Source: a virus
Direction: 5' to 3' (one strand)
DNA: 64,000 nt
IMG/VR virus record: IMGVR_UViG_3300017917_001342
Coordinates: 183,669 to 247,668 of that record
In this document: positions 1-8,437 of the stretch, one piece after another
How the letters are laid out: every line of letters begins with the position of its first letter
Position numbering within the stretch: position 1 is the first letter of the stretch
Translations under genes and position numbers: made by a program
Notes under the pieces: model-generated
The model's database searches: none
Told to the model about the DNA's origin: nothing
Seen by the model: the letters and a program-made list of their open reading frames with translations, nothing else

Positions 1-768
1 ATTGTTGCTGCTAAGCGTTTCTATCATGAACCCATGGCAGGTTTCAGTATTCCTGCTGCTGAACACAGCACTATGACTAGCTGGGAACGCGATCACGAAG
101 TAGATGCGTATGCAAACATGATTGATCTCTATGCTAAGCCTGGTGCACTGTTTGCAGTTGTTAGCGACAGCTATGACTTTTGGAATGCTGTTAGCAACAT
201 CTGGGGCGAGCAACTGCGAGAACGTGTGATCAACAGTGGTGCAACACTGGTAGTGCGTCCTGATAGCGGTGATCCTACTACTGTGCCTGTTAAAGCTATT
301 CAGTTGCTTGCTGAAAAGTTTGGTTACACTGTAAACAGCAAAGGTTACAAAGTTCTGCCTAGCTGTGTGCGAGTGATCCAAGGTGACGGTATCACACTGG
401 ACAGCATCAAAGTTATCATCAAGAATCTCACTGATGCTGGCTTTGCTATTGACAACCTTGCATTTGGTATGGGCGGCGGACTTGGTCAGATGGTCAACCG
501 TGACACACTGAAGTTTGCACAGAAAGCCAGTGCTGCTAAAGTCAACGGTGTATGGCGCGATGTCTACAAAGACCCCGTAACTGACCACGGTAAGCGTAGC
601 AAGCGCGGTCGTCTTGCACTGGTACGTGACCGTGGACACTGGGAAACTGTACGCGAAGAAGATCGCATGGGTGTTGATTACCTGGAACCAATCTTCTGCA
701 ACGGCGAACTGCTGCGTGACCAAACCTTTGCAGATATTCGCGCTCGTAGCGAAATTGCACAAGACTAA
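1..768 (+). CDS. nadV: Nicotinamide phosphoribosyltransferase (NAMPT/NadV), C-terminal part, cut by window edge
   Basis: Joins nicotinamide to PRPP to make NMN, the entry step of nicotinamide salvage. The frame is open from base 1, so the start lies outside the window; about 255 residues are visible against roughly 490 in the family, and the ATG at 34 is internal. The blocks PAAEHST, VVSDSYD, VRPDSGDP, NSKGYKVLP, VIQGDG, FGMGGGLGQ and KRSKRGRLAL occur in the order and spacing of human NAMPT and bacterial NadV. The RPDSG and GGG segments belong to the substrate site of the family. A hairpin terminator follows. With pnuC (5968) and the nadR-like gene (6623) it gives a nicotinamide-to-NAD route. 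Identification is firm. Confidence 0.95.
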   Translation: MVAAKRFYHEPMAGFSIPAAEHSTMTSWERDHEVDAYANMIDLYAKPGALFAVVSDSYDFWNAVSNIWGEQLRERVINSGATLVVRPDSGDPTTVPVKAIQLLAEKFGYTVNSKGYKVLPSCVRVIQGDGITLDSIKVIIKNLTDAGFAIDNLAFGMGGGLGQMVNRDTLKFAQKASAAKVNGVWRDVYKDPVTDHGKRSKRGRLALVRDRGHWETVREEDRMGVDYLEPIFCNGELLRDQTFADIRARSEIAQD

Positions 769-774
769 AACTTT

Positions 775-808
775 AGTAGAGAGTGTAATAACTCTCTACT
801 ATCTTTTT
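775..808 (+). terminator. Rho-independent terminator after nadV
   Basis: Ten-base perfect arms at 775-784 and 791-800 (AGTAGAGAGT / ACTCTCTACT), a six-base loop and a T-rich run (801-808). It ends the nadV transcript just before a new promoter at 821. Confidence 0.85.
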
Positions 809-820
809 CTAAAGTAACTA

Positions 821-849
821 TTGACACCATTCAAAATAACTGCTATAAA
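821..849 (+). promoter_or_regulatory. Sigma-70-like promoter with extended -10
   Basis: TTGACA at 821-826, 17-base spacer ending in TGC, then TATAAA at 844-849. The same TTGACA...TGC-TATNNN design recurs at 9112 and upstream of many minus-strand genes. It should drive the operon starting at 889. Confidence 0.75.
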
Positions 850-888
850 TCAACTCTTAGATTAACAACTCATACGAGGTCGAATACC

Positions 889-2553
889 ATGAGTGCTAGC
901 GCATCACTATCGCGTAAACAACAACTTGAAGAAATTCTTGCCGTTCGCGGCAAGGCTGCACCAACTGCTAAGCAAAAAGAAGAAGTTGCTGCAAAAGATT
1001 CTCGATTTGCAAAGATTGAAACTAATCCTTTCTTTCAAGCAATTTTCGACGAATCACTAAGCCCTGAACAAAAGCAAGCTGCTGTTACCAAGCTGCTTAC
1101 ATTCACAGGTACACGAGAAGAAAATCGTGAACGTGTTAAGGCGTTTGACCTGTTCAAAGAATATCTGCAAAGTGAACGCGAAGTTATGGCTACGCAGATC
1201 ATCAAGATGAGCGATACCAAAAACTTTGCCACGCTGAAAACTACGTTTGAAGATATCAACTCGTCGCTGATTCAGTTTGAAAACGACATGAAGCCGTTGA
1301 CAGACATTATCGACGCACTGCATGAACTGCGGGCTGATAACCAAACACTTGATGCGTTCCGTGAAATCAAAGATGAAGAAGCTCGTGCTGCTGCTATTGC
1401 AAAGCGTGATGCCGAAATCACTGACCAGATTAATGCTGTGCAGGCACGTATCAATGAACTCAAAACTCAAAACAAAGTTGAAGAACAAAAGAAAGGTTTC
1501 TTTGGCTTTGGTGGGTTGAAGCCCGATGCGATCCAAAACATCGCACGTAACAATGTAGCTATTGAAAACGCTGCTGCTGAACTGCAAAAAATGGCAGACG
1601 AGGCCAAAGCCAATGCTGCAAAAAATACCAACACTGAAAGCAAAGTTACTAATCTTGCAGCTAAAGAAAAGCTGAAAGAAATGCTTAACCTTGCCACTGA
1701 TGAACATCAGCAACGTTCGCAGAACTTGATCAATAGTGCTGTTAACTTTGTTCAAACTTCTAAGAGCAAGATTGAAACTATTCGTGAACACCTGTCTAAC
1801 ATGGGTGGGCAGATTCAAAATCTCGATGATGCTAACAGCCAAATGAGTTTCATCTATGCTATCCTTGGTGAAGGTGTCAAGGGTGCAGAAAATGAAAACA
1901 AAAAGCTGCGCGAATCTGTACTGCAAGCACCTGAAACTGAAAACATGGTTGAGAAACTGACACGCGAATCCAAACAGCGTGATCTCAATGAGCATATTCA
2001 AATGCTTGAAGTCAGTGCTGCTGATACCACTGCAACGGTTGCGGACTTGACCAGTGCTAGCATTCGTATTAAGAATATGAATGACGCTAACCAAAGTCAG
2101 ATCCAAATGGCTCGTGACATGCATGCTCGCGGTGTTGCTGGTGTTGCAGACCGACTGAGTACTGTTATCCAAGCTGTTGGTGCTGCTGCAATTGCCGAGT
2201 CTAATGCTATGACTGCTGAAACACTGCACACTATGTCTACTAACACTGACATTATTGCGCAGAAAGAGTCGATGCGTATCGCAATGGGTCTGCAGGATCG
2301 CAACAACGACATGGTTCGTGCTATCGAAAGCCTTGCACAGTATGGCGAAGTCAACAAGGTTGCTACCGAGTTTACACGTCAAGGTATCGAAACGCTGCGT
2401 GAAAATCTTAACTTGATGGAACAGACTGCCCGAGAGGTTGCAGAAACTGTGCTTGAAAGCAAGAGCGTAGTTGCTGATGTTGTCATGGGTAAGAATGCCG
2501 ATGACAACAAAGCAGTTGAAACCAAAAAAGCCAAAAGCCCGTTTAACCTCTAA
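889..2553 (+). CDS. Large coiled-coil protein, possibly TelA-like
   Basis: 554 residues, strongly helical and rich in Ala, Glu, Asn and Lys, with no signal peptide or membrane span. A short aromatic-glycine patch (KKGFFGFGGLKP, about residues 200-211) interrupts the coils. The C-terminal third has long helices with regular Asn/Gln/Ala heptads, reminding me of TelA/YaaN proteins annotated as toxic anion resistance. That match is from memory of family character, not a motif, so it is tentative. A GAGG ribosome site precedes the ATG. It is the first gene after promoter 821, and the ClpB-like ATPase (2570) and a membrane protein (4714) follow within 20 bases each, so the three probably work together. 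Confidence 0.7.
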   Translation: MSASASLSRKQQLEEILAVRGKAAPTAKQKEEVAAKDSRFAKIETNPFFQAIFDESLSPEQKQAAVTKLLTFTGTREENRERVKAFDLFKEYLQSEREVMATQIIKMSDTKNFATLKTTFEDINSSLIQFENDMKPLTDIIDALHELRADNQTLDAFREIKDEEARAAAIAKRDAEITDQINAVQARINELKTQNKVEEQKKGFFGFGGLKPDAIQNIARNNVAIENAAAELQKMADEAKANAAKNTNTESKVTNLAAKEKLKEMLNLATDEHQQRSQNLINSAVNFVQTSKSKIETIREHLSNMGGQIQNLDDANSQMSFIYAILGEGVKGAENENKKLRESVLQAPETENMVEKLTRESKQRDLNEHIQMLEVSAADTTATVADLTSASIRIKNMNDANQSQIQMARDMHARGVAGVADRLSTVIQAVGAAAIAESNAMTAETLHTMSTNTDIIAQKESMRIAMGLQDRNNDMVRAIESLAQYGEVNKVATEFTRQGIETLRENLNLMEQTAREVAETVLESKSVVADVVMGKNADDNKAVETKKAKSPFNL

Positions 2554-2569
2554 TTAAGGGACTATAACA

Positions 2570-4702
2570 ATGCAATTTCTGATTTCGGGTCGCGAAGTTC
2601 TTGAACGTAACAAAGACTTTAAACTAGTAGGACGCGACAACGATCTCAAGCGTTTGTCCTCGGTACTGATGCGGACCAAAGCCGCATCAGTAATCCTAGT
2701 TGGTCCTGGCGGTGTAGGTGTTACTGCACTGTGCATGGGGCTACAAGCTGCTAAAGAAGATCCTAACGTTGCCTTTGACATTGTTAGCAAGCGTATCTTC
2801 TGGCTTAAAACAGATGAACTGTTTGGCCAAGGCAATATGGAAGCTATCAACAAAGGCTTTACCAGTGTTCTAAATATTCTCAAACGTACACCTGATAGTA
2901 TCCTTGTAATTGAAGACACTCGTGATTTTATCGAAGCTGCTCGCAACAACGGTTGCAGCCACTTTATCAACGGTCTTAACTCTGTAGTAAAGAATGGTGA
3001 AAGTCAGGTTATTCTTGAAGCAAAAGATCAAGACTTGGATATGATCTTTGCTGCACACAGCGACATGCGTCAATGCTACACTATGATTGACATCAGCGAA
3101 CCGTTTGGTAATGATCTCAAAGAGATTGTAAAAACAAATGCTGCATCACTTGAACAGCATCACGGTATTCGTATTGAGCCGGATGCTATTGATACTGCAA
3201 TTGATCTTACAAACAAGTATCGTACTCGTGATGCTAGCCTTAGTCGTGCTCAACCAGAACGCAGCTATAACCTGCTAGACCGTGCTCTTGCAACATATCG
3301 TCTTGAAGCACATAAGCGTCATCCAAAGATTGATCTGCTGCTCAGCAAAGGTGTGCCAGCTGATTCTGCTGAAATTCTTCAACTAGAAACTGAGTTTGCA
3401 AAAACTCAAGCTAGGATTAAAGAACTCTACAATCTACAGCGTGAAGGCGAGATTGCAGTGATCAACCTAGAAGAGCAAATTGCTAAGCAAAAGCAACTAG
3501 ATGACGAAGCTGCTGCTCGTGGTGAAACAGTAGAAGAAGAGCAGCCACAGCGTCGTATTCAAATGTTCAGCAGTGTTGCTAAAGCTGCGGGCTTTGAAAG
3601 CGCAAAAGTTCGTGCGCTGCGTGAAGAAGTTCGTCGCTTCCAAGCAGTGATCAACGAAAATCGTGCAGAGTTTGATGTGCTTACAGAAGCTATCAACGAA
3701 CAACTGTGTCTTACCAAAGACATTGTGCTTGCAGAGTTTAGTCGTTTGAGCGGTATCCCTGCTAACAAGCTAAACGAAGATGAACGCGAAAAACTGCGTA
3801 ATCTTGAAGCTACACTAAATGGTCGTGTGTTTGGTCAAAGCACAGTTATTGCTAAGATTGCCAATGCTATCAAAGTTGCACGTATTGGTCGTCGCAATGG
3901 TAACAAGCCGCAGGCTAGCTTCTTGATCATGGGCCCAAGTGGTACTGGTAAGACTGAAGTCTGTAAAGCACTGGCACATGCACTGAAAGATGATGAAGCT
4001 GCACTTACTCGCTTTGACATGAGTGAATACATGGAAAAGCACAGTGTTGCTAAACTGATTGGTGCACCTGCAGGTTACGAAGGCAGCGAGCGCGGTGGTA
4101 TTCTTACCAACGCAATGCGTCAGAATCCAAACCGTATCATTCTGTTTGATGAAATTGAAAAAGCTGACCCCGCAGTGTTTGACCTGTTCCTACAGATTCT
4201 CAGTGATGGTCGACTGACTGATAACCATGGGCGTACTGTTAACTTCAGTGAGTCTATGATTATCATGACTACTAACATAGGGCAAACATTCTTCCTCAAT
4301 GACAGCCTTAGCGATGAAGAAAGCGAACGTCTTGCAAATCTAGAACTAGACGACAAGTATCGTCCAGAATTCCTAAACCGATTTGCAGGTCGTCAAAACA
4401 TTGTGTGTTTCCGTCGACTTGGTCTTGACAGCATTGAAAAGATTGTACGCCGCGAACTCACTGATCTAAATCGTGCTTATCGTGAAAGCGGGCTTGATAT
4501 TGTTGTTAGTGATGAATCTGTTAAACAGTTCTGTGCAGATCATTACGAACCACGTAACGGTGCCCGTGGTCTGCAAGGTTATGTTGTTAGCAACATTGAA
4601 CCTCTAATTGCTGACTTGATTCTTGAGAATCGTGTTGCTAGTACTAAACTTGAACTGGTATACGATGCTAAAACCAAGCAGTTCAACTCAATCTTTTCCT
4701 AA
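2570..4702 (+). CDS. ClpB/ClpA-like AAA+ ATPase with degenerate first nucleotide site
   Basis: 710 residues with two AAA+ modules, as in Hsp100 unfoldases. Module 1 (about 20-250) has GPGGVGVT at 45-52, where the Walker A lysine is Val, so this site probably does not hydrolyse ATP. A charged coiled-coil region (about 275-400) sits where the ClpB middle domain lies. Module 2 is complete: GPSGTGKT at 455-462, DE of Walker B at 527-528 (ILFDEIEKA), a TTN sensor 1 and a sensor 2 block near the C-terminus (GARGLQGYV). There is no ClpA/ClpX N-domain and no IGF-type loop that I could see, so pairing with ClpP is not indicated. It may remodel the coiled-coil partner encoded at 889. Confidence 0.9.
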   Translation: MQFLISGREVLERNKDFKLVGRDNDLKRLSSVLMRTKAASVILVGPGGVGVTALCMGLQAAKEDPNVAFDIVSKRIFWLKTDELFGQGNMEAINKGFTSVLNILKRTPDSILVIEDTRDFIEAARNNGCSHFINGLNSVVKNGESQVILEAKDQDLDMIFAAHSDMRQCYTMIDISEPFGNDLKEIVKTNAASLEQHHGIRIEPDAIDTAIDLTNKYRTRDASLSRAQPERSYNLLDRALATYRLEAHKRHPKIDLLLSKGVPADSAEILQLETEFAKTQARIKELYNLQREGEIAVINLEEQIAKQKQLDDEAAARGETVEEEQPQRRIQMFSSVAKAAGFESAKVRALREEVRRFQAVINENRAEFDVLTEAINEQLCLTKDIVLAEFSRLSGIPANKLNEDEREKLRNLEATLNGRVFGQSTVIAKIANAIKVARIGRRNGNKPQASFLIMGPSGTGKTEVCKALAHALKDDEAALTRFDMSEYMEKHSVAKLIGAPAGYEGSERGGILTNAMRQNPNRIILFDEIEKADPAVFDLFLQILSDGRLTDNHGRTVNFSESMIIMTTNIGQTFFLNDSLSDEESERLANLELDDKYRPEFLNRFAGRQNIVCFRRLGLDSIEKIVRRELTDLNRAYRESGLDIVVSDESVKQFCADHYEPRNGARGLQGYVVSNIEPLIADLILENRVASTKLELVYDAKTKQFNSIFS

Positions 4703-4713
4703 GGATGTACAAC

Positions 4714-5445
4714 ATGTCAGCTGAAGACAATGCTAACAAAATTCTAAACGACCTCAAGCGTGAAGCAGAAGAAACAGCTAAGCTAGCTGCTAATAGTCCT
4801 GCTGTGAAAACTGTTAAGGAATGGGGTCGACTTGCACGCTTTTGGTACCAGTTTACGGCAACAATGACCTTTATTTTCAATAGGTTCATTTGGCCATACT
4901 ACTCCTGGTGTGCCTGGCTGTTTAGCGTTGTATTTTGGCGTCCGTTTCGTGCTGCATGGGATCGATATGGATATAAAACTAGAAGCGACGGTACTCGTCG
5001 CTTCTCGACTGTACGTGGCACAGGTGTAATTGTAGCCGCAGCAGTTACCGTATTTTTTGTTTATCAACTGCTGTTTGTGCTGTTTGATACTGCGCTGTAT
5101 TTTGCTACCGCGCGAGTCGATGAAACTGTTTATATGAGCAACGCACAGGAAATCTCTGCTGCTGACAATCTTCACAGTGCGCAGGGTTGTATTAGCAAAG
5201 CAGACAGTGCTGAATTTACCTGTGGTACAGAAGACAGTTTGTACTTCCGTATTGAATCAAATGCATTTAGCCACATTTGGAGTTTGCTGCACAACGGTAC
5301 ACTGTTTTATCCAGACTACGTTGCAGCACCAATTGCACCAGGCTGGGAGCAGTGTGTGATTACCAGCTATGGCATTCGTGCTAAGTTCTTTATGCGTACT
5401 TGGGATATCTATCCAAACCTACTAAGCGCAACTTGCAAAGGTTAA
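4714..5445 (+). CDS. Membrane protein with two predicted spans, partner of the ClpB-like operon
   Basis: 243 residues from the ATG at 4714. An ATG at 4705 is possible, but AAGGA (4701-4705) lies 8 bases before 4714, the usual spacing. A soluble helix comes first, then an aromatic-rich hydrophobic stretch (about residues 47-75, many Trp and Phe) and a second span (VIVAAAVTVFFVYQLLFVLF). The C-terminal 120 residues contain four or five Cys and look extracytoplasmic. No family recognised. It starts 12 bases after the ClpB-like stop, so it is translationally close to that operon. Confidence 0.75.
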   Translation: MSAEDNANKILNDLKREAEETAKLAANSPAVKTVKEWGRLARFWYQFTATMTFIFNRFIWPYYSWCAWLFSVVFWRPFRAAWDRYGYKTRSDGTRRFSTVRGTGVIVAAAVTVFFVYQLLFVLFDTALYFATARVDETVYMSNAQEISAADNLHSAQGCISKADSAEFTCGTEDSLYFRIESNAFSHIWSLLHNGTLFYPDYVAAPIAPGWEQCVITSYGIRAKFFMRTWDIYPNLLSATCKG

Positions 5446-5446
5446 C

Positions 5447-5701
5447 ATGAAAGAATATGATAAAATTGCCTGTTTCTGCTGTGACAAACTGTTAGACAAC
5501 ATGCACTACGAATCACGTAACAGCTATGTGTATGTCCATCCAATGGGTGGACTGCACTTTCAAACACACGGGCACTACGGTTCTGCTTTTTTTGACCCGA
5601 TGGATGGCAGTTCATTAGATATAGCTATCTGCGACGAATGTGTTAAAGCCCGTGGGGACAAAATCAGAGGCACCGGAAAGACTGCGGAGCGATTCGGTTG
5701 A
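5447..5701 (+). CDS. Small protein with two Cys clusters, probable zinc ribbon
   Basis: 84 residues. Cysteines pair as C-F-C-C near residue 9 and C-D-E-C near residue 62, a plausible four-Cys zinc site, with several His between them. Function unknown. The start is one base after the stop of the membrane-protein gene, so it belongs to the same transcript. Confidence 0.7.
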   Translation: MKEYDKIACFCCDKLLDNMHYESRNSYVYVHPMGGLHFQTHGHYGSAFFDPMDGSSLDIAICDECVKARGDKIRGTGKTAERFG

Positions 5702-5760
5702 CAGTGTAGTTGATTTATTGTAAACAATAGTCAGCACATAGAGAGTGTGTTGATCTAACT

Positions 5761-5777
5761 GCAAAAGGAGTTTTTGC
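5761..5777 (+). promoter_or_regulatory. Ribosome binding site inside a small hairpin (copy 1)
   Basis: GCAAAAGGAGTTTTTGC can fold with GCAAAA pairing to TTTTGC and the GGAG Shine-Dalgarno in the loop, two bases before the ATG at 5780. An identical copy precedes pnuC. In T4, GGAG in early-message ribosome sites is the target of the RegB endoribonuclease. Confidence 0.55.
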
Positions 5778-5779
5778 AA

Positions 5780-5932
5780 ATGGATAAAACTCGCGAACAT
5801 ACTGATCGCGAAAAAGCTTGGCTTGCTGCATGGTGCGCAGTTGTAACCAATCGACATCCTGATTATGCAGCTAAGTTTGCAGATCAATGTTTGAAAGAAT
5901 TTGACGAACGATTTAACAAAGACGCTCAGTGA
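5780..5932 (+). CDS. Small hypothetical protein
   Basis: 50 residues: MDKTREHTDREKAWL... with a Trp-Ala-Ala-Trp core and an acidic-basic tail (EFDERFNKDAQ). No family recognised. Its ribosome site and the 17 bases around it are repeated upstream of pnuC, so the two are probably regulated alike. Confidence 0.7.
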   Translation: MDKTREHTDREKAWLAAWCAVVTNRHPDYAAKFADQCLKEFDERFNKDAQ

Positions 5933-5948
5933 GAGAGTCTTTCTAACC

Positions 5949-5965
5949 GCAAAAGGAGTTTTTGC
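5949..5965 (+). promoter_or_regulatory. Ribosome binding site inside a small hairpin (copy 2)
   Basis: Same 17-base element as at 5761, with GGAG displayed in the loop. It fixes the pnuC start at the ATG at 5968 rather than an upstream TTG at 5962. Confidence 0.55.
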
Positions 5966-5967
5966 AA

Positions 5968-6630
5968 ATGACTATGAAGTACATTCTCGAATCAATTGCA
6001 TTGGCAATTGTACTTACTGCACTAAGCTATGTTGTTGGCTTGCAAGCAGGTTGGATTACAGAACTCAACTGGCTTGAAGTGTTTGCAGTAGCAACCAGCT
6101 ATAGCTGCACTTGGCTTTGCACTCGTCAAAGCCGTTGGAATTACCCAATTGGTATTGTAACTACTGCTGCATACAGCGTGCTATTCTATCAGTGGGCAAT
6201 GCCGGCGCTGGCACTGTTTAACCTGTATCTTGTGTTTTCGCTGATCTACGGTTGGTTCCGTTGGGGTAGCGATGATAACACTCGGCCTGTTACACGCATT
6301 CCGTTGAAATGGTATACAGGCTACGGTGCAATTGGATTGGTAATCCTTGCGTTGTTCCTTGCTGCAAACTTGATGTTTAACCCTACTGGTATCAGCGAAC
6401 TGAATCCTATTGATGTAGGTCTTGCAGTTGCAAGCGGTATTGCACAGTTGATGCTCGACAACAAGAAACTTGAAAACTGGACGCTGTGGGCAATTATTGA
6501 TATTGTATCAATTCCATTCTTCATCCATGGTGGCTTGACACTGGTTGCGTTCCAGTATATCTTCTTCCTTGTGAACACTGTGATCGGACATGTTCATTGG
6601 AAAAGGTCTATGGTGACTGTAAATGCCTAA
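5968..6630 (+). CDS. pnuC: Nicotinamide riboside transporter PnuC
   Basis: 220 residues with about seven hydrophobic spans. Characteristic PnuC features are an Arg-x-x-x-W-x-x-x-x-G segment (QSRWNYPIGIV), the Tyr/Trp-rich span ending SLIYGWFRWG, and the polar C-terminal helix pair. PnuC lets nicotinamide riboside diffuse in; a kinase then traps it as NMN. The kinase is the C-terminal half of the next gene, whose start overlaps this stop by 8 bases, so the two are translationally coupled. Confidence 0.9.
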   Translation: MTMKYILESIALAIVLTALSYVVGLQAGWITELNWLEVFAVATSYSCTWLCTRQSRWNYPIGIVTTAAYSVLFYQWAMPALALFNLYLVFSLIYGWFRWGSDDNTRPVTRIPLKWYTGYGAIGLVILALFLAANLMFNPTGISELNPIDVGLAVASGIAQLMLDNKKLENWTLWAIIDIVSIPFFIHGGLTLVAFQYIFFLVNTVIGHVHWKRSMVTVNA

Positions 6631-7666
6631 CGCTGTTGTATTGATGACTGCACTTGTGCCCACTATCGGGCACAAGTATCTTATTGACTATGCAAAGAAC
6701 CTTGGACTTATCGGCTATAGGGATCGGGTGCATGTTATTGTGGGTACTATGGATCGAGAACCCGTCAAAGGTGATTTGAGATTTAATGCCATTTCTGAAA
6801 CATATAAGAATGATTCTAGAGTGGTTGTTCATCATCTACATCGTGATGTGCCTCAGGATCCTAGCGAACATCCTGATTTTTGGAATGTCTGGCGTGATAT
6901 TGTTCGTGAGTTTGTTGATGTAAAGCCGGATGATTACTTTGTGGCAAGCGAACTCTACGGCATGGATATGGCCCGTGTGCTTGGCTGTAAGTTTATGCCC
7001 TGCAATCGTTATCGCGAAACTGTACCAGTTAAAGGTACTGATGTTCGTAACGATCTGATGGACAGTTTTGAGCTTATTCTGCCTGCATTTCAAAAGCACA
7101 TTCGCAAAACTGTAACTGTGTTTGGTGCAGAAAGCTGCGGCAAAACTACTATGACTCGTGCGTTGGCAAAAGAACTCAATGGCTACTTTGTACCTGAATG
7201 GGCTAGAGAATATCTTGAAACTGTAGGTGCAGAAGTAACTGACGAACGTATGCTGGCAATTGTTCATGGTCAGGCTGCTCTGCAACGAACTGCTCGTGAC
7301 GATCTGTTCAATAAACCGTTTGTGTTTCAAGACACTGATCTGTTTTCGACTCTAGGCTATTATAGGTTGTGGGGCGGTGGTACTGATCGCGACGTTGATC
7401 TTTGTGAATATCTTGCCAAGCAACTGAAATCTGATTTCTATATTGTAATGAATGATGGTATTCCTTTTGAAGCTGATCCGTTGCGTTATGGTGGAGACAA
7501 GCGTGAAAGCGGTATGCAGTATTGGATTGATCTTCTCGAAGAATTCAAACTACCATACTATGTAGTTCCAAATACAACCAAACATATGCAGACTAACTAT
7601 GCTTGCAATGCAGTGATTGAAATGTTCGATCAATCAACTCAACATATCAAGGAGTATAAACGATGA
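6623..7666 (+). CDS. nadR: Bifunctional NMN adenylyltransferase / ribosylnicotinamide kinase, NadR-like
   Basis: 347 residues. The N-terminal half is a nucleotidyltransferase of the HxGH type: TALVPTIGHKYL at about 9-20 carries T-x-G-H, with the first His replaced by Thr, and the alpha-phosphate loop near VPVKGTDVRNDL resembles the ISxTxxR region. The C-terminal half is a P-loop kinase: GAESCGKT at 168-175 (GAESSGKS in NadR), then VPEWAREY and FQDTDLFST, all typical of the NadR ribosylnicotinamide kinase domain. The helix-turn-helix repressor domain of enterobacterial NadR is absent. It makes NMN from imported riboside and NAD from NMN. It is the last large gene of the NAD block. Confidence 0.9.
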   Translation: MPNAVVLMTALVPTIGHKYLIDYAKNLGLIGYRDRVHVIVGTMDREPVKGDLRFNAISETYKNDSRVVVHHLHRDVPQDPSEHPDFWNVWRDIVREFVDVKPDDYFVASELYGMDMARVLGCKFMPCNRYRETVPVKGTDVRNDLMDSFELILPAFQKHIRKTVTVFGAESCGKTTMTRALAKELNGYFVPEWAREYLETVGAEVTDERMLAIVHGQAALQRTARDDLFNKPFVFQDTDLFSTLGYYRLWGGGTDRDVDLCEYLAKQLKSDFYIVMNDGIPFEADPLRYGGDKRESGMQYWIDLLEEFKLPYYVVPNTTKHMQTNYACNAVIEMFDQSTQHIKEYKR

Positions 7667-7839
7667 AAATGAGACTATTGAATAAACAACTGAAAACAAA
7701 TGATACAACATATGCGCCGGAATTGGAACTTGTTATCAGGGTTCCTATGCAACTAGCATCAGCGGGCGATTATGCTATTCCATCTGCGGAATTTTACGAA
7801 CAAGTAGGTAGAGATTTAGTAGAACTGCTTGACGAATAA
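7663..7839 (+). CDS. Small hypothetical protein at the end of the NAD operon
   Basis: 58 residues beginning MKMRLLNKQLK and ending in an acidic tail (RDLVELLDE). The ATG overlaps the nadR stop (ATGA) and AAGGAG lies 8 bases upstream. No family recognised. It converges with the minus-strand kinase gene one base away. Confidence 0.7.
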   Translation: MKMRLLNKQLKTNDTTYAPELELVIRVPMQLASAGDYAIPSAEFYEQVGRDLVELLDE

Positions 7840-7840
7840 T

Positions 7841-8437
7841 CTAGCTGACCAATGGGTCTGTTATAACTAACGACCCGTCTTTTCTCTGCATGATATTATC
7901 ACTGTGTAAGTCTATATAAAACTTACCTAGTTTAGTTAATCGCTCCATCACGGCTGCAATATCTGGATATTCTTCGTTGAGTTTATCTATTTGATCTTGA
8001 TACCCAACAGGGTCGTCTGTTTTAAAAAATTGTCGCAATGTTTCTAACAGATTATGTAATTCATCTCGGTTAACTGGATACAATTTTTCCATGCGTACAG
8101 AGTAAGTGTTGTCATTTATGCGTATAAACTTACCTTTGATCCTAGGAACGGCTGATAGGTTTTGATTGTTACGTGCAAAATTTAGATATGTAAAATACCC
8201 TGGATCATTGTTGAACACTTTAAACACCCAGGGATATCCGGGTTTTTCAAAAACTACTCCGTATGCGCCACGACCTAGTTTAGTAAATCCCAGCTCTTCT
8301 AATTCAAACACGAAATGTTGCCAGGCATTTTCTTTTTTTGTGTAATTATTAGGATCTGTGTCACCTAGACCTTTTGCAGCAACACCCACATGTGATTGCT
8401 TGATACGCTGTACACCTGTTATTTCATTAACACGCAT
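7841..8437 (-). CDS. Small protein-kinase-like protein
   Basis: 198 residues, a minimal kinase fold. The glycine loop GRGAYGVV is at 55-62, the ATP lysine at K73 (VFKVF), the catalytic loop at 174-183 (YIDLHSDNIM; D176 and N181), and the metal-binding Asp at D194 (ITDP). The spacing and the DLHxDN loop are closer to the aminoglycoside/choline kinase branch of the fold than to classic Ser/Thr kinases; the usual His before the loop is Tyr. The C-lobe is very short, ending four residues after D194. Its start overlaps the stop of 8437-9060 by one base, so both share the late promoter at 9091. The target may be a host protein or a small molecule. Confidence 0.75.
   Translation of the reverse strand: MRVNEITGVQRIKQSHVGVAAKGLGDTDPNNYTKKENAWQHFVFELEELGFTKLGRGAYGVVFEKPGYPWVFKVFNNDPGYFTYLNFARNNQNLSAVPRIKGKFIRINDNTYSVRMEKLYPVNRDELHNLLETLRQFFKTDDPVGYQDQIDKLNEEYPDIAAVMERLTKLGKFYIDLHSDNIMQRKDGSLVITDPLVS

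Noticed and set aside
1057-2382. 441-residue open frame antisense to the coiled-coil gene
   Set aside because: No ribosome site, unnatural composition (Cys/Phe/His-rich), and explained by codon bias of the sense gene.
2871-2880. TAAATA-type strings inside genes
   Set aside because: Such AT-rich strings are expected by chance at this base composition; I kept only those placed just upstream of starts.
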